NCBI GenBank assembly: GCA_934757845.1 | Contig: CAKVLQ010000003.1 | Coordinates: 1 to 64,000, forward strand | Reading direction: 5' to 3' | Length of the DNA: 64,000 bases | DNA from: an uncultured Clostridia bacterium | GTDB taxonomy: Bacteria > Bacillota > Clostridia > Christensenellales > UBA1242 | Shown here: piece by piece, positions 1 to 7,753 of the stretch | Position numbering within the stretch: position 1 is the first letter of the stretch | Layout of the letters: each line of letters starts with the position of its first letter | Program-made: the position numbers and the translations under genes | Notes under the pieces: generated by a model | What the model saw: the letters and a program-made list of their open reading frames with translations, nothing else | The model's database searches: none | What the model was told of the DNA's origin: nothing

Positions 1-44
1 ACGATTTCGTGCAGCCTTTAAAGTAGGGTTTTACCCGTTATATG

Positions 45-77
45 AAAAACCACCAGGTGCACTGGTGGATTTTTATT
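45..77 (+). terminator. Rho-independent terminator of an upstream gene
   Basis: A 7-bp stem (CCACCAG 50-56 / CTGGTGG 62-68) around a 5-nt loop is followed by ATTTTTATT. It probably ends a transcript entering from left of the window. No coding sequence can be assigned to bases 1-44. From 78 to about 218 I see only AT-rich sequence and a small hairpin (AACCCTT/AAGGGTT, about 194-215) that could terminate transcription in either direction. Confidence 0.7.
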
Positions 78-218
78 GATTAATATTAGCGTTATTCCAT
101 ATTTTTTTTGTTTCAAATAAATTTCAAAAATTGTGTAAAAATTGTGTATAAGTTTTATAAGATAAAAATTTTATTTTTTATCAAAATTTGTGAAACCCTT
201 TATTTATAAGGGTTTTAA

Positions 219-320
219 TTGGTGCTAGATGGCGGGATTTATCCACGAACCCGCAAGCAGTGCGGGTTGATAAACAAAGTTTATCGTGGCAAAGCCACAC
301 AAGCCCCGCCGAAAGCAAAC
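219..320. repeat. Fold-back element beside the 3' end of tRNA-Leu
   Basis: Bases 219-240 are a degraded copy of the tRNA-Leu 3' end as it lies on the plus strand (intact version 356-376). Bases 301-316 resemble the same tRNA end in inverted orientation. GGCGGG (231-236) can pair with CCCGCC (305-310) and close a GC-rich core. Within the core are hairpins AACCCGCA/TGCGGGTT (248-269), GATAAAC/GTTTATC (269-285) and GTGGC/GCCAC (286-298). The layout is tRNA-end copy, structured core, inverted tRNA-end copy. The core differs from the element on the 5' side of the same tRNA. Function is unknown; no protein is likely encoded because the region is wholly palindromic. Confidence 0.5.
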
Positions 321-357
321 GATAGAAAAAACAACCCATAAGCGGTTGTTTTTAGTT

Positions 358-443
358 TGGTGCCGAAGGCGGGACTTGAACCCGCACGAAGTTGCCCTCA
401 ACGGATTTTGAGTCCGTCGCGTCTGCCATTCCACCACTCCGGC
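358..443 (-). tRNA. tRNA-Leu (anticodon CAA)
   Basis: Read on the minus strand the gene has a 7-bp acceptor stem (GCCGGAG/CTTCGGC), discriminator A and an encoded CCA at 358-360. The anticodon stem is ACGGA/TCCGT with loop CTCAAAA, giving anticodon CAA (leucine, codon UUG). A long variable arm (GAGGGCAACTTC region) marks a class II tRNA, as expected for leucine. The T-arm GCGGG/CCCGC is intact. Fold-back elements flank the gene on both sides. Confidence 0.95.
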
Positions 444-473
444 AAATTGAAGTGATAATATTAAATTGTCATT

Positions 474-597
474 GGAGTGGTGGACAAGTCCTCCTCTTGT
501 TTTAATCGGCGCCCCAAAACCATAAAGGTTTGGTGCTTGTTAAAGCCAAGAACTTCCGCGTTCGCTTCTTCGTCCACTGGACGCGCTCCGCTTTGTT
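474..597 (-). repeat. tRNA-associated structured element, copy 1
   Basis: On the minus strand, a truncated copy of the tRNA-Leu 5' end (GCCGGAGTGG) is interrupted at 597 by a core of about 105 nt. The core is nearly identical to 9399-9510, with about five substitutions. It holds hairpins CGTCC-agt-GGACG and CACCAAACC/GGTTTTGGGG. Its far end (474-484 on the plus strand) is the exact inverted complement of the first bases of tRNA-Leu past the break. A roughly 33-bp direct repeat of the tRNA upstream flank (441-473 and 606-638) brackets it, so the tRNA 5' flank is duplicated around the insertion. No convincing reading frame exists. It may be a small mobile palindromic element or a structured RNA. 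Confidence 0.6.
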
Positions 598-777
598 CCA
601 CTCCGGCAAATTGAAGTGATAATATTAAATTGTCATTGGCAAATTGAAGTGATTTTATTTTTAATATCTTTTTTTCAAAATGACTTTTATATTCTACAAT
701 AAAATTATAAATTTTTCAAGCAATATTTAAAACTTTTTTTATTTTTTTAAAATTTTTATAATTTTTTATTTTGTGTA

Positions 778-806
778 TTGACTTTTTTTGCGTTTTGTGA
801 TACTAT
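778..806 (+). promoter_or_regulatory. Promoter and structured 5' leader of the Nudix gene
   Basis: TTGACT (778-783), a 17-nt spacer and TACTAT (801-806) form a sigma-A type promoter with a TGTGA extension before the -10. The transcript would carry an unusually long leader of about 160 nt. The leader contains CCATTC (824-829) able to pair with GAATGG (868-873) around an inner AAAAGA/TCTTTT hairpin. Lower down is a GGAGG at about 921-925 that precedes no start codon, before the true ribosome site GGAG near 964. I do not recognise a known riboswitch class. Confidence 0.5.
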
Positions 807-975
807 AATAATACAAATATTCGTCCATTCCGTTTGTTTAAGGGTGAAAAGATTGATGTCTTTTAAGAATGGCAAAAATAAAACAACAATAATTTGGCTG
901 TGTTATTTTTGTTATTTTGAAGGAGGTTAATTTTTAACAGCTTAAACAAATTTTTTATTTATAGGAGAAATTATT

Positions 976-1476
976 ATGGAAGAATTAAAAACTATTAAGG
1001 CAACGCTTGCTTTGTTTGTTAAAGGAAACAAACTTTTGCTTGGAGAAAAGAAAAGAGGTTTTGCAAAAGGCACATTAAACGGCATTGGTGGAAAGCAAGA
1101 CCCTGGAGAAACAATTCAAGAAGCGATGATTAGAGAATGCAAGGAAGAGATTGGTGCAGTTCCAACAAATTTTGAACAAGTTGGAAGAATTGACTTTGAT
1201 TTGTGGTATAAAGGCGAACATTCAAATATGCAAATGTATATTTACAAATGTTATGATTATACTGGCAAAATTGAAGAAACCGAAGAGATAATTCCTTCTT
1301 GGTATGAAATTGACAAAATTCCTTTTGAAAAAATGCTTGCTGATGATTTGTTATGGTTGCCACAAGTTTTAAAAGGTGAAAAGGTCTTGGGAAAAGTAAA
1401 ATTTGATAAAGACATGAAAATGCTTTTTAATGATATTAAAACTATAAAAGATTTTGAAGAGTTTGAATTTTGCTAA
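976..1476 (+). CDS. Nudix hydrolase (MutT-like)
   Basis: The 166-aa protein carries a canonical Nudix box around residues 38-60: GGKQDPGE, then REC, EE and IG, matching GX5EX7REUXEEXGU. Nudix enzymes use this loop to bind Mg2+ and cleave nucleoside diphosphate derivatives; the closest type by motif layout is the 8-oxo-dGTP diphosphatase/MutT group. That would be a cytosolic nucleotide-pool cleaning role, but substrate cannot be read from sequence. AGGAG (963-967) lies 8 bases before the ATG and fixes the start. The gene stands alone behind a long leader and ends at a terminator. Base composition matches its neighbours. Confidence 0.85.
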   Translation: MEELKTIKATLALFVKGNKLLLGEKKRGFAKGTLNGIGGKQDPGETIQEAMIRECKEEIGAVPTNFEQVGRIDFDLWYKGEHSNMQMYIYKCYDYTGKIEETEEIIPSWYEIDKIPFEKMLADDLLWLPQVLKGEKVLGKVKFDKDMKMLFNDIKTIKDFEEFEFC

Positions 1477-1480
1477 TTGA

Positions 1481-1509
1481 AAAGATAGGTTGATTGCCTA
1501 TCTTTTTTT
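1481..1509 (+). terminator. Terminator after the Nudix gene
   Basis: Stem AAAGATAGG (1481-1489) pairs with CCTATCTTT (1496-1504), and a T-run follows. It sits 5 bases after the stop codon. Confidence 0.85.
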
Positions 1510-1553
1510 CAATTAAAAATGGAAAATTTTTTTAATTTATTTATGTATTTTGT

Positions 1554-1582
1554 TTGACAATAAATTAAAATTTGATTATTAT
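1554..1582 (+). promoter_or_regulatory. Promoter of the pheST transcript
   Basis: TTGACA (1554-1559), 17-nt spacer, TATTAT (1577-1582). It places the transcript start near 1590, just ahead of the T-box leader. An alternative TATAAT at 1580-1585 would need a 20-nt spacer. Confidence 0.6.
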
Positions 1583-1596
1583 AATAACATATAAAA

Positions 1597-1845
1597 ACTA
1601 TGACGATGCGTAAGTAGGTTTAATAATTGTTATAAAGAGAGTGTTTGCCATGGGCTGAAAGCAAACTATAACAACCTAAACTGAATTTCAACATTCGAGT
1701 TGCTTTTTGGAAAAGGCAAAGAAATTTGTTGTTAAGAAAAGCCAGAATAAACTGTAAAAATTTTAATGAGATTAACTATTGTTAATGAATTTAGGTGGTA
1801 TCACGGTGAAAGTCGTCCTAGAAATAGGGGCGATTTATTTTTTTA
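1597..1845 (+). promoter_or_regulatory. T-box leader controlling pheST
   Basis: This leader shows the parts of a tRNA-sensing T-box riboswitch. Stem I has an AGAGAG bulge (about 1637) and a distal loop (about 1650-1665). A Phe specifier UUC lies at about 1687-1689. The T-box proper, AGGTGGTATCACGG (1793-1806), can pair with the tRNA acceptor end. A competing terminator hairpin follows (GTCGTCCTA 1813-1821 / TAGGGGCGAT 1825-1834) with a long T-run. Uncharged tRNA-Phe would stabilise the antiterminator and allow transcription of pheS, which starts 11 bases later. The Phe specifier agrees with the downstream genes. tRNA-Phe itself is encoded at 57181-57256. Confidence 0.9.
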
Positions 1846-1855
1846 AGGAGAGAAA

Positions 1856-2887
1856 ATGAAAGAAAAAATTATTGAACTTGGCAAAAAATTTGATGAAAAA
1901 CTTAAAACAATTTTTGATGAAAACGCTTTGGAAAATTTGCGTCTTTCTTTTATTGGGAAAAAAGGCGAAATCACAAATTTGATGAACGATTTTAGGCTTG
2001 TTCCTAACGACCAAAAAAAAGAAGTGGGAATGCTGATTAATGAACTTAAAACCAAAGTTGAAAACATGATTATTAAGGCAAAAAAGGAAATTGCTGAAAA
2101 AAAATATGAAGAAATGGTGAAACTTGACAAAAAAATTGACTACACATTGCCAGTTAGCGATGGCGTTGGGGCACTAAACCCACGAACTATTCTTCAAAAG
2201 CAAATTGTTGATGAATTTATTTCTATGGGCTTTATTATTGAAGACGGCAATGAAATTGAAACCGAATATAACAACTTTGATGCTGTTAATGTTCCAAGAA
2301 GCCACCCAGCACGAGATATGCAAGACACTTTTTGGCTTGATAACGGAGAAGTTTTGAAAACTCAAACTTCGGCAGCACAAAATCGAATTTTAAAAACACA
2401 TGGTCCTGTTTGCAGAGTTTTGTTTCCTGGAAGATGCTTCAGGAATGAAGAACTTGATGCAACACACGAAAACACATTCTTTCAAATTGAAGGCGTTGTG
2501 GTTGACAAAAATGTTAGCGTTTCAAATTTGATTTATTTTATGAAAGAAATGCTTAAGGGCGTGTTTAACAAAGATATGGAAGTTAGGTTAAGACCAGGAT
2601 TTTTCCCATTTACCGAGCCATCTTTTGAACTTGATGCAACGTGTCCTATTTGTGAGGGAAAAGGTTGCAATGCTTGCTCGCACACGGGTTGGATGGAACT
2701 TTGTCCATGTGGCATGATTCACCCTAATGTTTTGAAAGAGGCGGGAATTGACACGAACATTTATAATGGCTTTGCCTTTGGTCTTGGCTTTGACAGGCTT
2801 GTTATGATAAAAACTGGTCTTGAAGATATTAGATATTTAAACAGTGGCAACTTAAAAGTTTTGTCGCAATATAAAACAAAAATTTAG
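1856..2887 (+). CDS. pheS: Phenylalanyl-tRNA synthetase alpha chain
   Basis: The 343-aa protein is the catalytic subunit of the alpha2beta2 enzyme that charges tRNA-Phe. It has a charged coiled-coil arm over residues 1-85 that grips tRNA. The class II aminoacyl-tRNA synthetase core follows, with motif 2 around CFRNEELDATHENTFFQIEG and motif 3 at GFAFGLGFDRL near the C-terminus. A cysteine-rich stretch (CPICEGKGCNACSHTG, about residue 263) resembles the zinc-like insertion found in clostridial PheS. GGAG (1846-1849) precedes the ATG. The gene lies directly downstream of a phenylalanine T-box and is followed after 8 bases by pheT, so the subunits are co-expressed. Confidence 0.97.
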   Translation: MKEKIIELGKKFDEKLKTIFDENALENLRLSFIGKKGEITNLMNDFRLVPNDQKKEVGMLINELKTKVENMIIKAKKEIAEKKYEEMVKLDKKIDYTLPVSDGVGALNPRTILQKQIVDEFISMGFIIEDGNEIETEYNNFDAVNVPRSHPARDMQDTFWLDNGEVLKTQTSAAQNRILKTHGPVCRVLFPGRCFRNEELDATHENTFFQIEGVVVDKNVSVSNLIYFMKEMLKGVFNKDMEVRLRPGFFPFTEPSFELDATCPICEGKGCNACSHTGWMELCPCGMIHPNVLKEAGIDTNIYNGFAFGLGFDRLVMIKTGLEDIRYLNSGNLKVLSQYKTKI

Positions 2888-2895
2888 GAGAAAAT

Positions 2896-5271
2896 ATGAA
2901 AATTTCTATTAATTGGTTAAAAGATTTTGTTAATCTTGACGGTATTTCAAATGAAGAAATTGTTAAACGATTTAATTTGGCAACTGCCGAAATTGAAGGT
3001 GTTGAATTTAAAGGTAGAGATACAAAAGGTGTTGTTTTTGGAAAAATTTTGAGTGTTTGTGAGCACCCATCTTCAAAAAAACTTCATATTTTGAAAGTTG
3101 ATTTGGGAAGCAGTGTTGAGCAAATTGTTTGTGGTGCACCAAATGTTTATGAGGGAATGATAACTTGCGTTGCAACTGTTCATGGAAGTGTTTGTGGGCA
3201 TGATATTGGCGTGGCAACTCTTGCAGGCGTTGAAAGCCGTGGAATGTGTTGCAGTTATGCTGAACTTGGCATTGGAAGTGATGATTCGGGCATTATTGAT
3301 GTTAAAGAAAATGTTAAAATTGGTGAAGATATAAAAAAAGTTTGGGCTGTTGACGATGCAATTTTTGAAATTGACAACAAAACTTTAACAAACAGACCAG
3401 ATTTGTGGGGACATTATGGACTAGCGCGTGAACTTGCGTGTGTGTTTGACCGAGAACTTAAAAAACCCGAACTTGAAGATTTTTCAAAATATCAAAATCT
3501 TCCAAAAATAAGCATTAACAACGAAAGTGAAAATTGTTTTAGATATAGTGCAATAAGTGTTAAAAATGTTACAAAAAAAGTTTCGCCAACTAATATGATG
3601 ATAAGATTAAATTATTGTGGAATGAGAGATATAAACCTTCTTGCCGACATTACAAATTATGTTATGCTTGAACTTGGCGAGCCTATGCACGCATTTGATA
3701 ATGACAAAGTTAGTGCCATTAATGTTGTGAATGCAAAAAAAGGCGACAAACTTTTAACATTAGAGGGTGAAGAACACGAAATTTTGGAAAATTCTGTGGT
3801 TATTTGCGACCAAAATCGCACTCCTTGTGCCATTGCAGGAATAAAAGGCGGAATGGTGGCTTCAATATCAAGCGTAACCACAAATGTTTTGTTTGAAAGT
3901 GCAACTTTTAGTGCTGAAAGAATAAGAAAAACAAGCAGGTCGATAGGTCTTGTTACTGATGCTTCACTTCGTTATGAAAAATCTCTTGACCCAGAAATAA
4001 CACCTATTGCTCTTCAACGAATTGTTAAAATTTTGAAAGATATTGACGAAAATTGCACCGTTTCAAGCAGTTTTTCTGATTGCTATTCAAAAAAATATCA
4101 AATTCCTGTTATAAAAATTTCGGAAGATTTTATAACAAATCGAATTGGAATGAAAATTTCAAAATCACAAATTATAAAAATTTTAACTAAACTTGATTTT
4201 AAAGTTGTTGAAAATGGTGAAGAAATTATTGTTACAGTTCCAAGTTTTAGGGCAACAAAAGATGTTTCTATGAAAGAAGATTTGGTTGAAGAAATTGCTC
4301 GAATTTATGGCTATGACAACATAATTCCAACTCCACTTGCATTTGTTCCAAAGCCAATAAAACTTAACAAAAATGTTAGTGAAGAATATGAAGTTAAAAA
4401 ACTTTTAGCAACAAAATATAACGCAGTTGAAGTGCATTCTTATATTTGGAATTTTAAAGACTTTAATGACGAGCACGGAATTGAAAGCACGCCGGTTGTA
4501 AGCCTTATGGACAGTTCAAATGCTGGACAAAGTGGAATAAGACGAGAACTTCTTCCAACAATGCTAAAAGTGGTTAGCGAAAACAAAAATAGTTATGATG
4601 ACATTCGTGTTTTTGAGGTTGGGCGAGTGGCTGAAAGCCTTGACAAAAACAATCTTGTTGTTGAAAAGAAAAAACTTGCAGTTTGCTTTGCAAGCAAATC
4701 AAAACAAAAAGAAGAATTGTTTGAAAATCTTAAAACTTTTGTTTTTGATTATATTAATAATGAACTTCAACTTGATGCAAAATTAGTTGAAGGTGAAAAG
4801 CCAAACTATATGCACCCAACAAATACTTTTAAAATTTTGGCAAGTGGAATTGATGTGGGATATATTGGCGTTGTCCACCCCAAAACAAGCACTCTTATTG
4901 ACAAAAAACTTAATATAATTGGGCTTGAAATTGACTTTGGCAAATTGCTTGAACAAACAGGAATGTTTAAAAAAGCAATTATTCCTTCAAAATATCAAAG
5001 TGTTAATTTTGATGTTAGCATTTTAACGCCAAAAGATATGAATTATGGCGAACTTGAAAATGTTTTAAGCCGTTATAACTCAAAAATTTCAAAGGGCTTT
5101 AAACTTAAAGAAATTTATGAAAACGATAGTTTAAATGGGCAAAAAAGCACAACTGTTTGTTTTGAACTTTGTGCAGATGACCATACATTGCAAGGAAGCG
5201 AAATTGACGAGTTTTTAACTGGACTTGTTAAACATTTGGAAGAATTTAATTTAAAAATAAGAAATAACTAA
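2896..5271 (+). CDS. pheT: Phenylalanyl-tRNA synthetase beta chain
   Basis: The 791-aa beta subunit has the usual domain order. An EMAP-II-like tRNA-binding OB fold (about residues 40-150, starting VFGKILSVCEHP) comes first. The B3/B4 editing domain follows (about 205-380), then B5 (about 400-470), a catalytically inactive synthetase-like core and a C-terminal ferredoxin-like anticodon-binding domain (about 700-791, from SKYQSVNFDVSI). Its role is tRNA recognition and hydrolysis of mischarged Tyr-tRNA-Phe. GGAG eight bases before the ATG and an 8-base gap after pheS show translational coupling in one operon under the T-box. Length is normal for the family. Confidence 0.97.
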   Translation: MKISINWLKDFVNLDGISNEEIVKRFNLATAEIEGVEFKGRDTKGVVFGKILSVCEHPSSKKLHILKVDLGSSVEQIVCGAPNVYEGMITCVATVHGSVCGHDIGVATLAGVESRGMCCSYAELGIGSDDSGIIDVKENVKIGEDIKKVWAVDDAIFEIDNKTLTNRPDLWGHYGLARELACVFDRELKKPELEDFSKYQNLPKISINNESENCFRYSAISVKNVTKKVSPTNMMIRLNYCGMRDINLLADITNYVMLELGEPMHAFDNDKVSAINVVNAKKGDKLLTLEGEEHEILENSVVICDQNRTPCAIAGIKGGMVASISSVTTNVLFESATFSAERIRKTSRSIGLVTDASLRYEKSLDPEITPIALQRIVKILKDIDENCTVSSSFSDCYSKKYQIPVIKISEDFITNRIGMKISKSQIIKILTKLDFKVVENGEEIIVTVPSFRATKDVSMKEDLVEEIARIYGYDNIIPTPLAFVPKPIKLNKNVSEEYEVKKLLATKYNAVEVHSYIWNFKDFNDEHGIESTPVVSLMDSSNAGQSGIRRELLPTMLKVVSENKNSYDDIRVFEVGRVAESLDKNNLVVEKKKLAVCFASKSKQKEELFENLKTFVFDYINNELQLDAKLVEGEKPNYMHPTNTFKILASGIDVGYIGVVHPKTSTLIDKKLNIIGLEIDFGKLLEQTGMFKKAIIPSKYQSVNFDVSILTPKDMNYGELENVLSRYNSKISKGFKLKEIYENDSLNGQKSTTVCFELCADDHTLQGSEIDEFLTGLVKHLEEFNLKIRNN

Positions 5272-5289
5272 TCAATTAATTTTAAATAA

Positions 5290-5319
5290 TTGACAAAAAG
5301 CATAAAATTTTGATAAATT
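5290..5319 (+). promoter_or_regulatory. Probable promoter ahead of leuS
   Basis: TTGACA (5290-5295) is followed by an 18-nt spacer and TAAATT (5314-5319). The 68-base gap after pheT has no terminator, so leuS-proS may be read both from here and from the pheST transcript. Confidence 0.5.
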
Positions 5320-5339
5320 TATTGAAATAGAGGTTTTTT

Positions 5340-7745
5340 ATGGCATACGAACACAAAAAAATAGAAGAAAAGTGGAAAAAATATTGGGAAGAAAATCAAA
5401 CATTCAAAACCGATGTTTGGGATTTTTCAAAGCCTAAATATTATTGTCTTGATATGTTTCCATATCCTTCAGGTTCTGGGCTTCATTTGGGGCATTGTGA
5501 AGGCTATACAGCAACTGATATTGTTGCCCGTATGAAAAGAATGCAAGGATTTAATGTTTTGCACCCAATGGGATATGACAGTTTTGGGCTTCCTGCCGAA
5601 CAATATGCTATTGACACGGGCAACGACCCTAATGGCTTTACGGACAATCTTATAACATTTTTTACAGGTCAAGCAAAAAATGTTGGTTGGTCTTATGATT
5701 GGAGCAGAATGATAAAAACCAGCGACCCAAAATTCTATAAATGGACACAATGGATTTTTAAACAACTTTTCAATGACGGGCTAGCAAAGCGTATTGAAAT
5801 GCCAGTTAACTGGTGTGAAGAACTTGGCTCGGTTTTGGCTAATGACGAAATTGTTGACGGAAAAAGCGAACGTGGCGGTTATCCTGTTGTTAAGAAAAAC
5901 ATGAAACAATGGGTTATTGATATGCCTGCGTATGCCGAAAAATTGTTAAGTGGGCTTGAAAAAATAGACTGGCCTGAATCAACAAAACTTATGCAACAAA
6001 ACAGAATTGGCAAAAGTGAAGGTGTTGAAGTTGATTTTGACATTGTTGGTGGTGGCAAATTTTCTATTTTCACAACTTGCATTGAAACAATTTATGGCAT
6101 AACATTTATGGTTATGGCACCAGAAAGCAAAGTTGTTGATGAACTTAAACCAAGAATTAAAAACTGGAAAGAAGTTGAAGAATATAGGCGACAAACTGAA
6201 AAATTAAGTGATTTGGAACGAACCGATTTAAATAAAGGCAAAAGTGGTGTTAAACTTGATGGCGTTATGGCTATAAATCCTGTTAACAACAAGCAAGTTC
6301 CAATATTTTTGGGCGATTTTGTTTTGGTAAGTTATGGAACAGGGGCTGTTATGGCTGTTCCAACTCATGATCAAAGAGATTTTGAATATGCAAAAGTGCA
6401 CAATATTGATTTAATTCAAGTTATTTCTGGTGCTGACTGCACTGAAAAAGCGTTTGAAAAACAGGATTATCTTGGCAAAGGTTGCAAATTGATTAACAGT
6501 GAAGAATTTAATGGCTTAACTGTTGAAGAAGCAAAAAAAGCAATTACTGAAAAACTTATAAAAATGGGCAAAGCAAGAAAAACTGTTAATTATAAGTTAA
6601 GAGATTGGATTTTTGCTCGTCAAAGATATTGGGGTGAACCTGTGCCCGTTGTTTATTATGAAGACGGAACGGCAGAGGCTCTTGACGACAAAGATTTGCC
6701 ACTTGTTCTTCCTAAAGTTGATGACTATAAGCCAGCAAAAGACGGAAGCAGTCCACTTGCAAAAAATCTTGAATTTGTAAACATCAATTATCATGGAAAG
6801 CCTGCCAAACGAGAAGTTAACACAATGCCTGGAAGTGCTGGGTCAAGTTGGTATTATTTAAGATATATTGACCCACATAACGACAATGAATTTGCAAATC
6901 CAGAACTTTTGAAACATTGGATGCCAGTTGATTTATATGTTGGTGGACCTGAACACGCAGTTGGACATTTGCTATATTCCCGAATGTGGAATAACTATTT
7001 GTTTGACAAAGGGCTTGTTCCAACAAGTGAACCTTTCAAAAAACTTGTTCATCAAGGCATGGTTTTGGGTGCAAATGGGCTTAAAATGGGAAAGCGTTAT
7101 CCAGAATTTGCAATAAATCCTAATGATGTTATTGAAAAATATGGTGCGGATTCATTAAGACTTTATGAAATGTTTATGGGTCCTATTGAAGAAAACAAAC
7201 CTTGGGATAATAATGGGGTTGTTGGCGCAAGGAAGTTTTTGGATAGAGTTTATAGAATTTTTGAAGAAAAACAAATTGTTGAAAAAGAAAATGAAAATTT
7301 AGTTAAAATTTATAATCAAACAATCAAAAAAGTAACAACAGATTTTGAAACTTTAAACTTTAACACTGGAATTTCGCAATTAATGATTTTTGTAAATGCG
7401 TTGAGCAAAGAAACATATATTCCAAAATATATGATGGAAGGATTTTTGAAAATGCTTAACCCAGTTTGTCCTTTCATAACCGAAGAATTGTGGAATAGGC
7501 TTGGTCACAGTAACACAATTTCTTATGAACCTTGGCCAATTTGTGATGAAAGCAAAATTGTTGAACAAAACATGGAACTTCCAATTCAAGTTAACGGCAA
7601 ATTGCGTTCAAAAATTGTTGTTTCAAAAAATTTGAGCGAAGAAGAAATTAAACAAAAAGCATTAATTGAAGTTAAAGAATATTTAACAAGCGAACCTAAA
7701 AAAATAATTTATATTTCAAACAGACTTGTTAATATTGTTGTTTAG
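5340..7745 (+). CDS. leuS: Leucyl-tRNA synthetase
   Basis: The 801-aa class I synthetase attaches leucine to tRNA-Leu. The HIGH-type signature is HLGH (residues 49-52, in GLHLGH). The CP1 editing domain occupies roughly residues 220-400 and includes GTGAVMAVPTHDQRD, whose Asp is the conserved editing residue. The ATP-binding KMSKS loop reads KMGKR (about residue 582, GLKMGKRYPEF), a departure from the consensus that keeps both basic ends. The anticodon-binding helical domain follows, and the C-terminal domain is short. A weak AGAGG ribosome site precedes the ATG. proS begins 8 bases after the stop, so the pair is co-transcribed. Confidence 0.96.
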   Translation: MAYEHKKIEEKWKKYWEENQTFKTDVWDFSKPKYYCLDMFPYPSGSGLHLGHCEGYTATDIVARMKRMQGFNVLHPMGYDSFGLPAEQYAIDTGNDPNGFTDNLITFFTGQAKNVGWSYDWSRMIKTSDPKFYKWTQWIFKQLFNDGLAKRIEMPVNWCEELGSVLANDEIVDGKSERGGYPVVKKNMKQWVIDMPAYAEKLLSGLEKIDWPESTKLMQQNRIGKSEGVEVDFDIVGGGKFSIFTTCIETIYGITFMVMAPESKVVDELKPRIKNWKEVEEYRRQTEKLSDLERTDLNKGKSGVKLDGVMAINPVNNKQVPIFLGDFVLVSYGTGAVMAVPTHDQRDFEYAKVHNIDLIQVISGADCTEKAFEKQDYLGKGCKLINSEEFNGLTVEEAKKAITEKLIKMGKARKTVNYKLRDWIFARQRYWGEPVPVVYYEDGTAEALDDKDLPLVLPKVDDYKPAKDGSSPLAKNLEFVNINYHGKPAKREVNTMPGSAGSSWYYLRYIDPHNDNEFANPELLKHWMPVDLYVGGPEHAVGHLLYSRMWNNYLFDKGLVPTSEPFKKLVHQGMVLGANGLKMGKRYPEFAINPNDVIEKYGADSLRLYEMFMGPIEENKPWDNNGVVGARKFLDRVYRIFEEKQIVEKENENLVKIYNQTIKKVTTDFETLNFNTGISQLMIFVNALSKETYIPKYMMEGFLKMLNPVCPFITEELWNRLGHSNTISYEPWPICDESKIVEQNMELPIQVNGKLRSKIVVSKNLSEEEIKQKALIEVKEYLTSEPKKIIYISNRLVNIVV

Positions 7746-7753
7746 GAGATAAA

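Noticed and set aside
225..437. Open frame of 70 codons on the minus strand
   Set aside because: It runs through the tRNA-Leu gene and a palindromic element; no ribosome site or protein-like composition.
438..660. CRISPR array from the repeated tRNA-flank sequence
   Set aside because: Only two or three copies, with spacing and content explained by duplication of the tRNA flank; no cas genes in the window.
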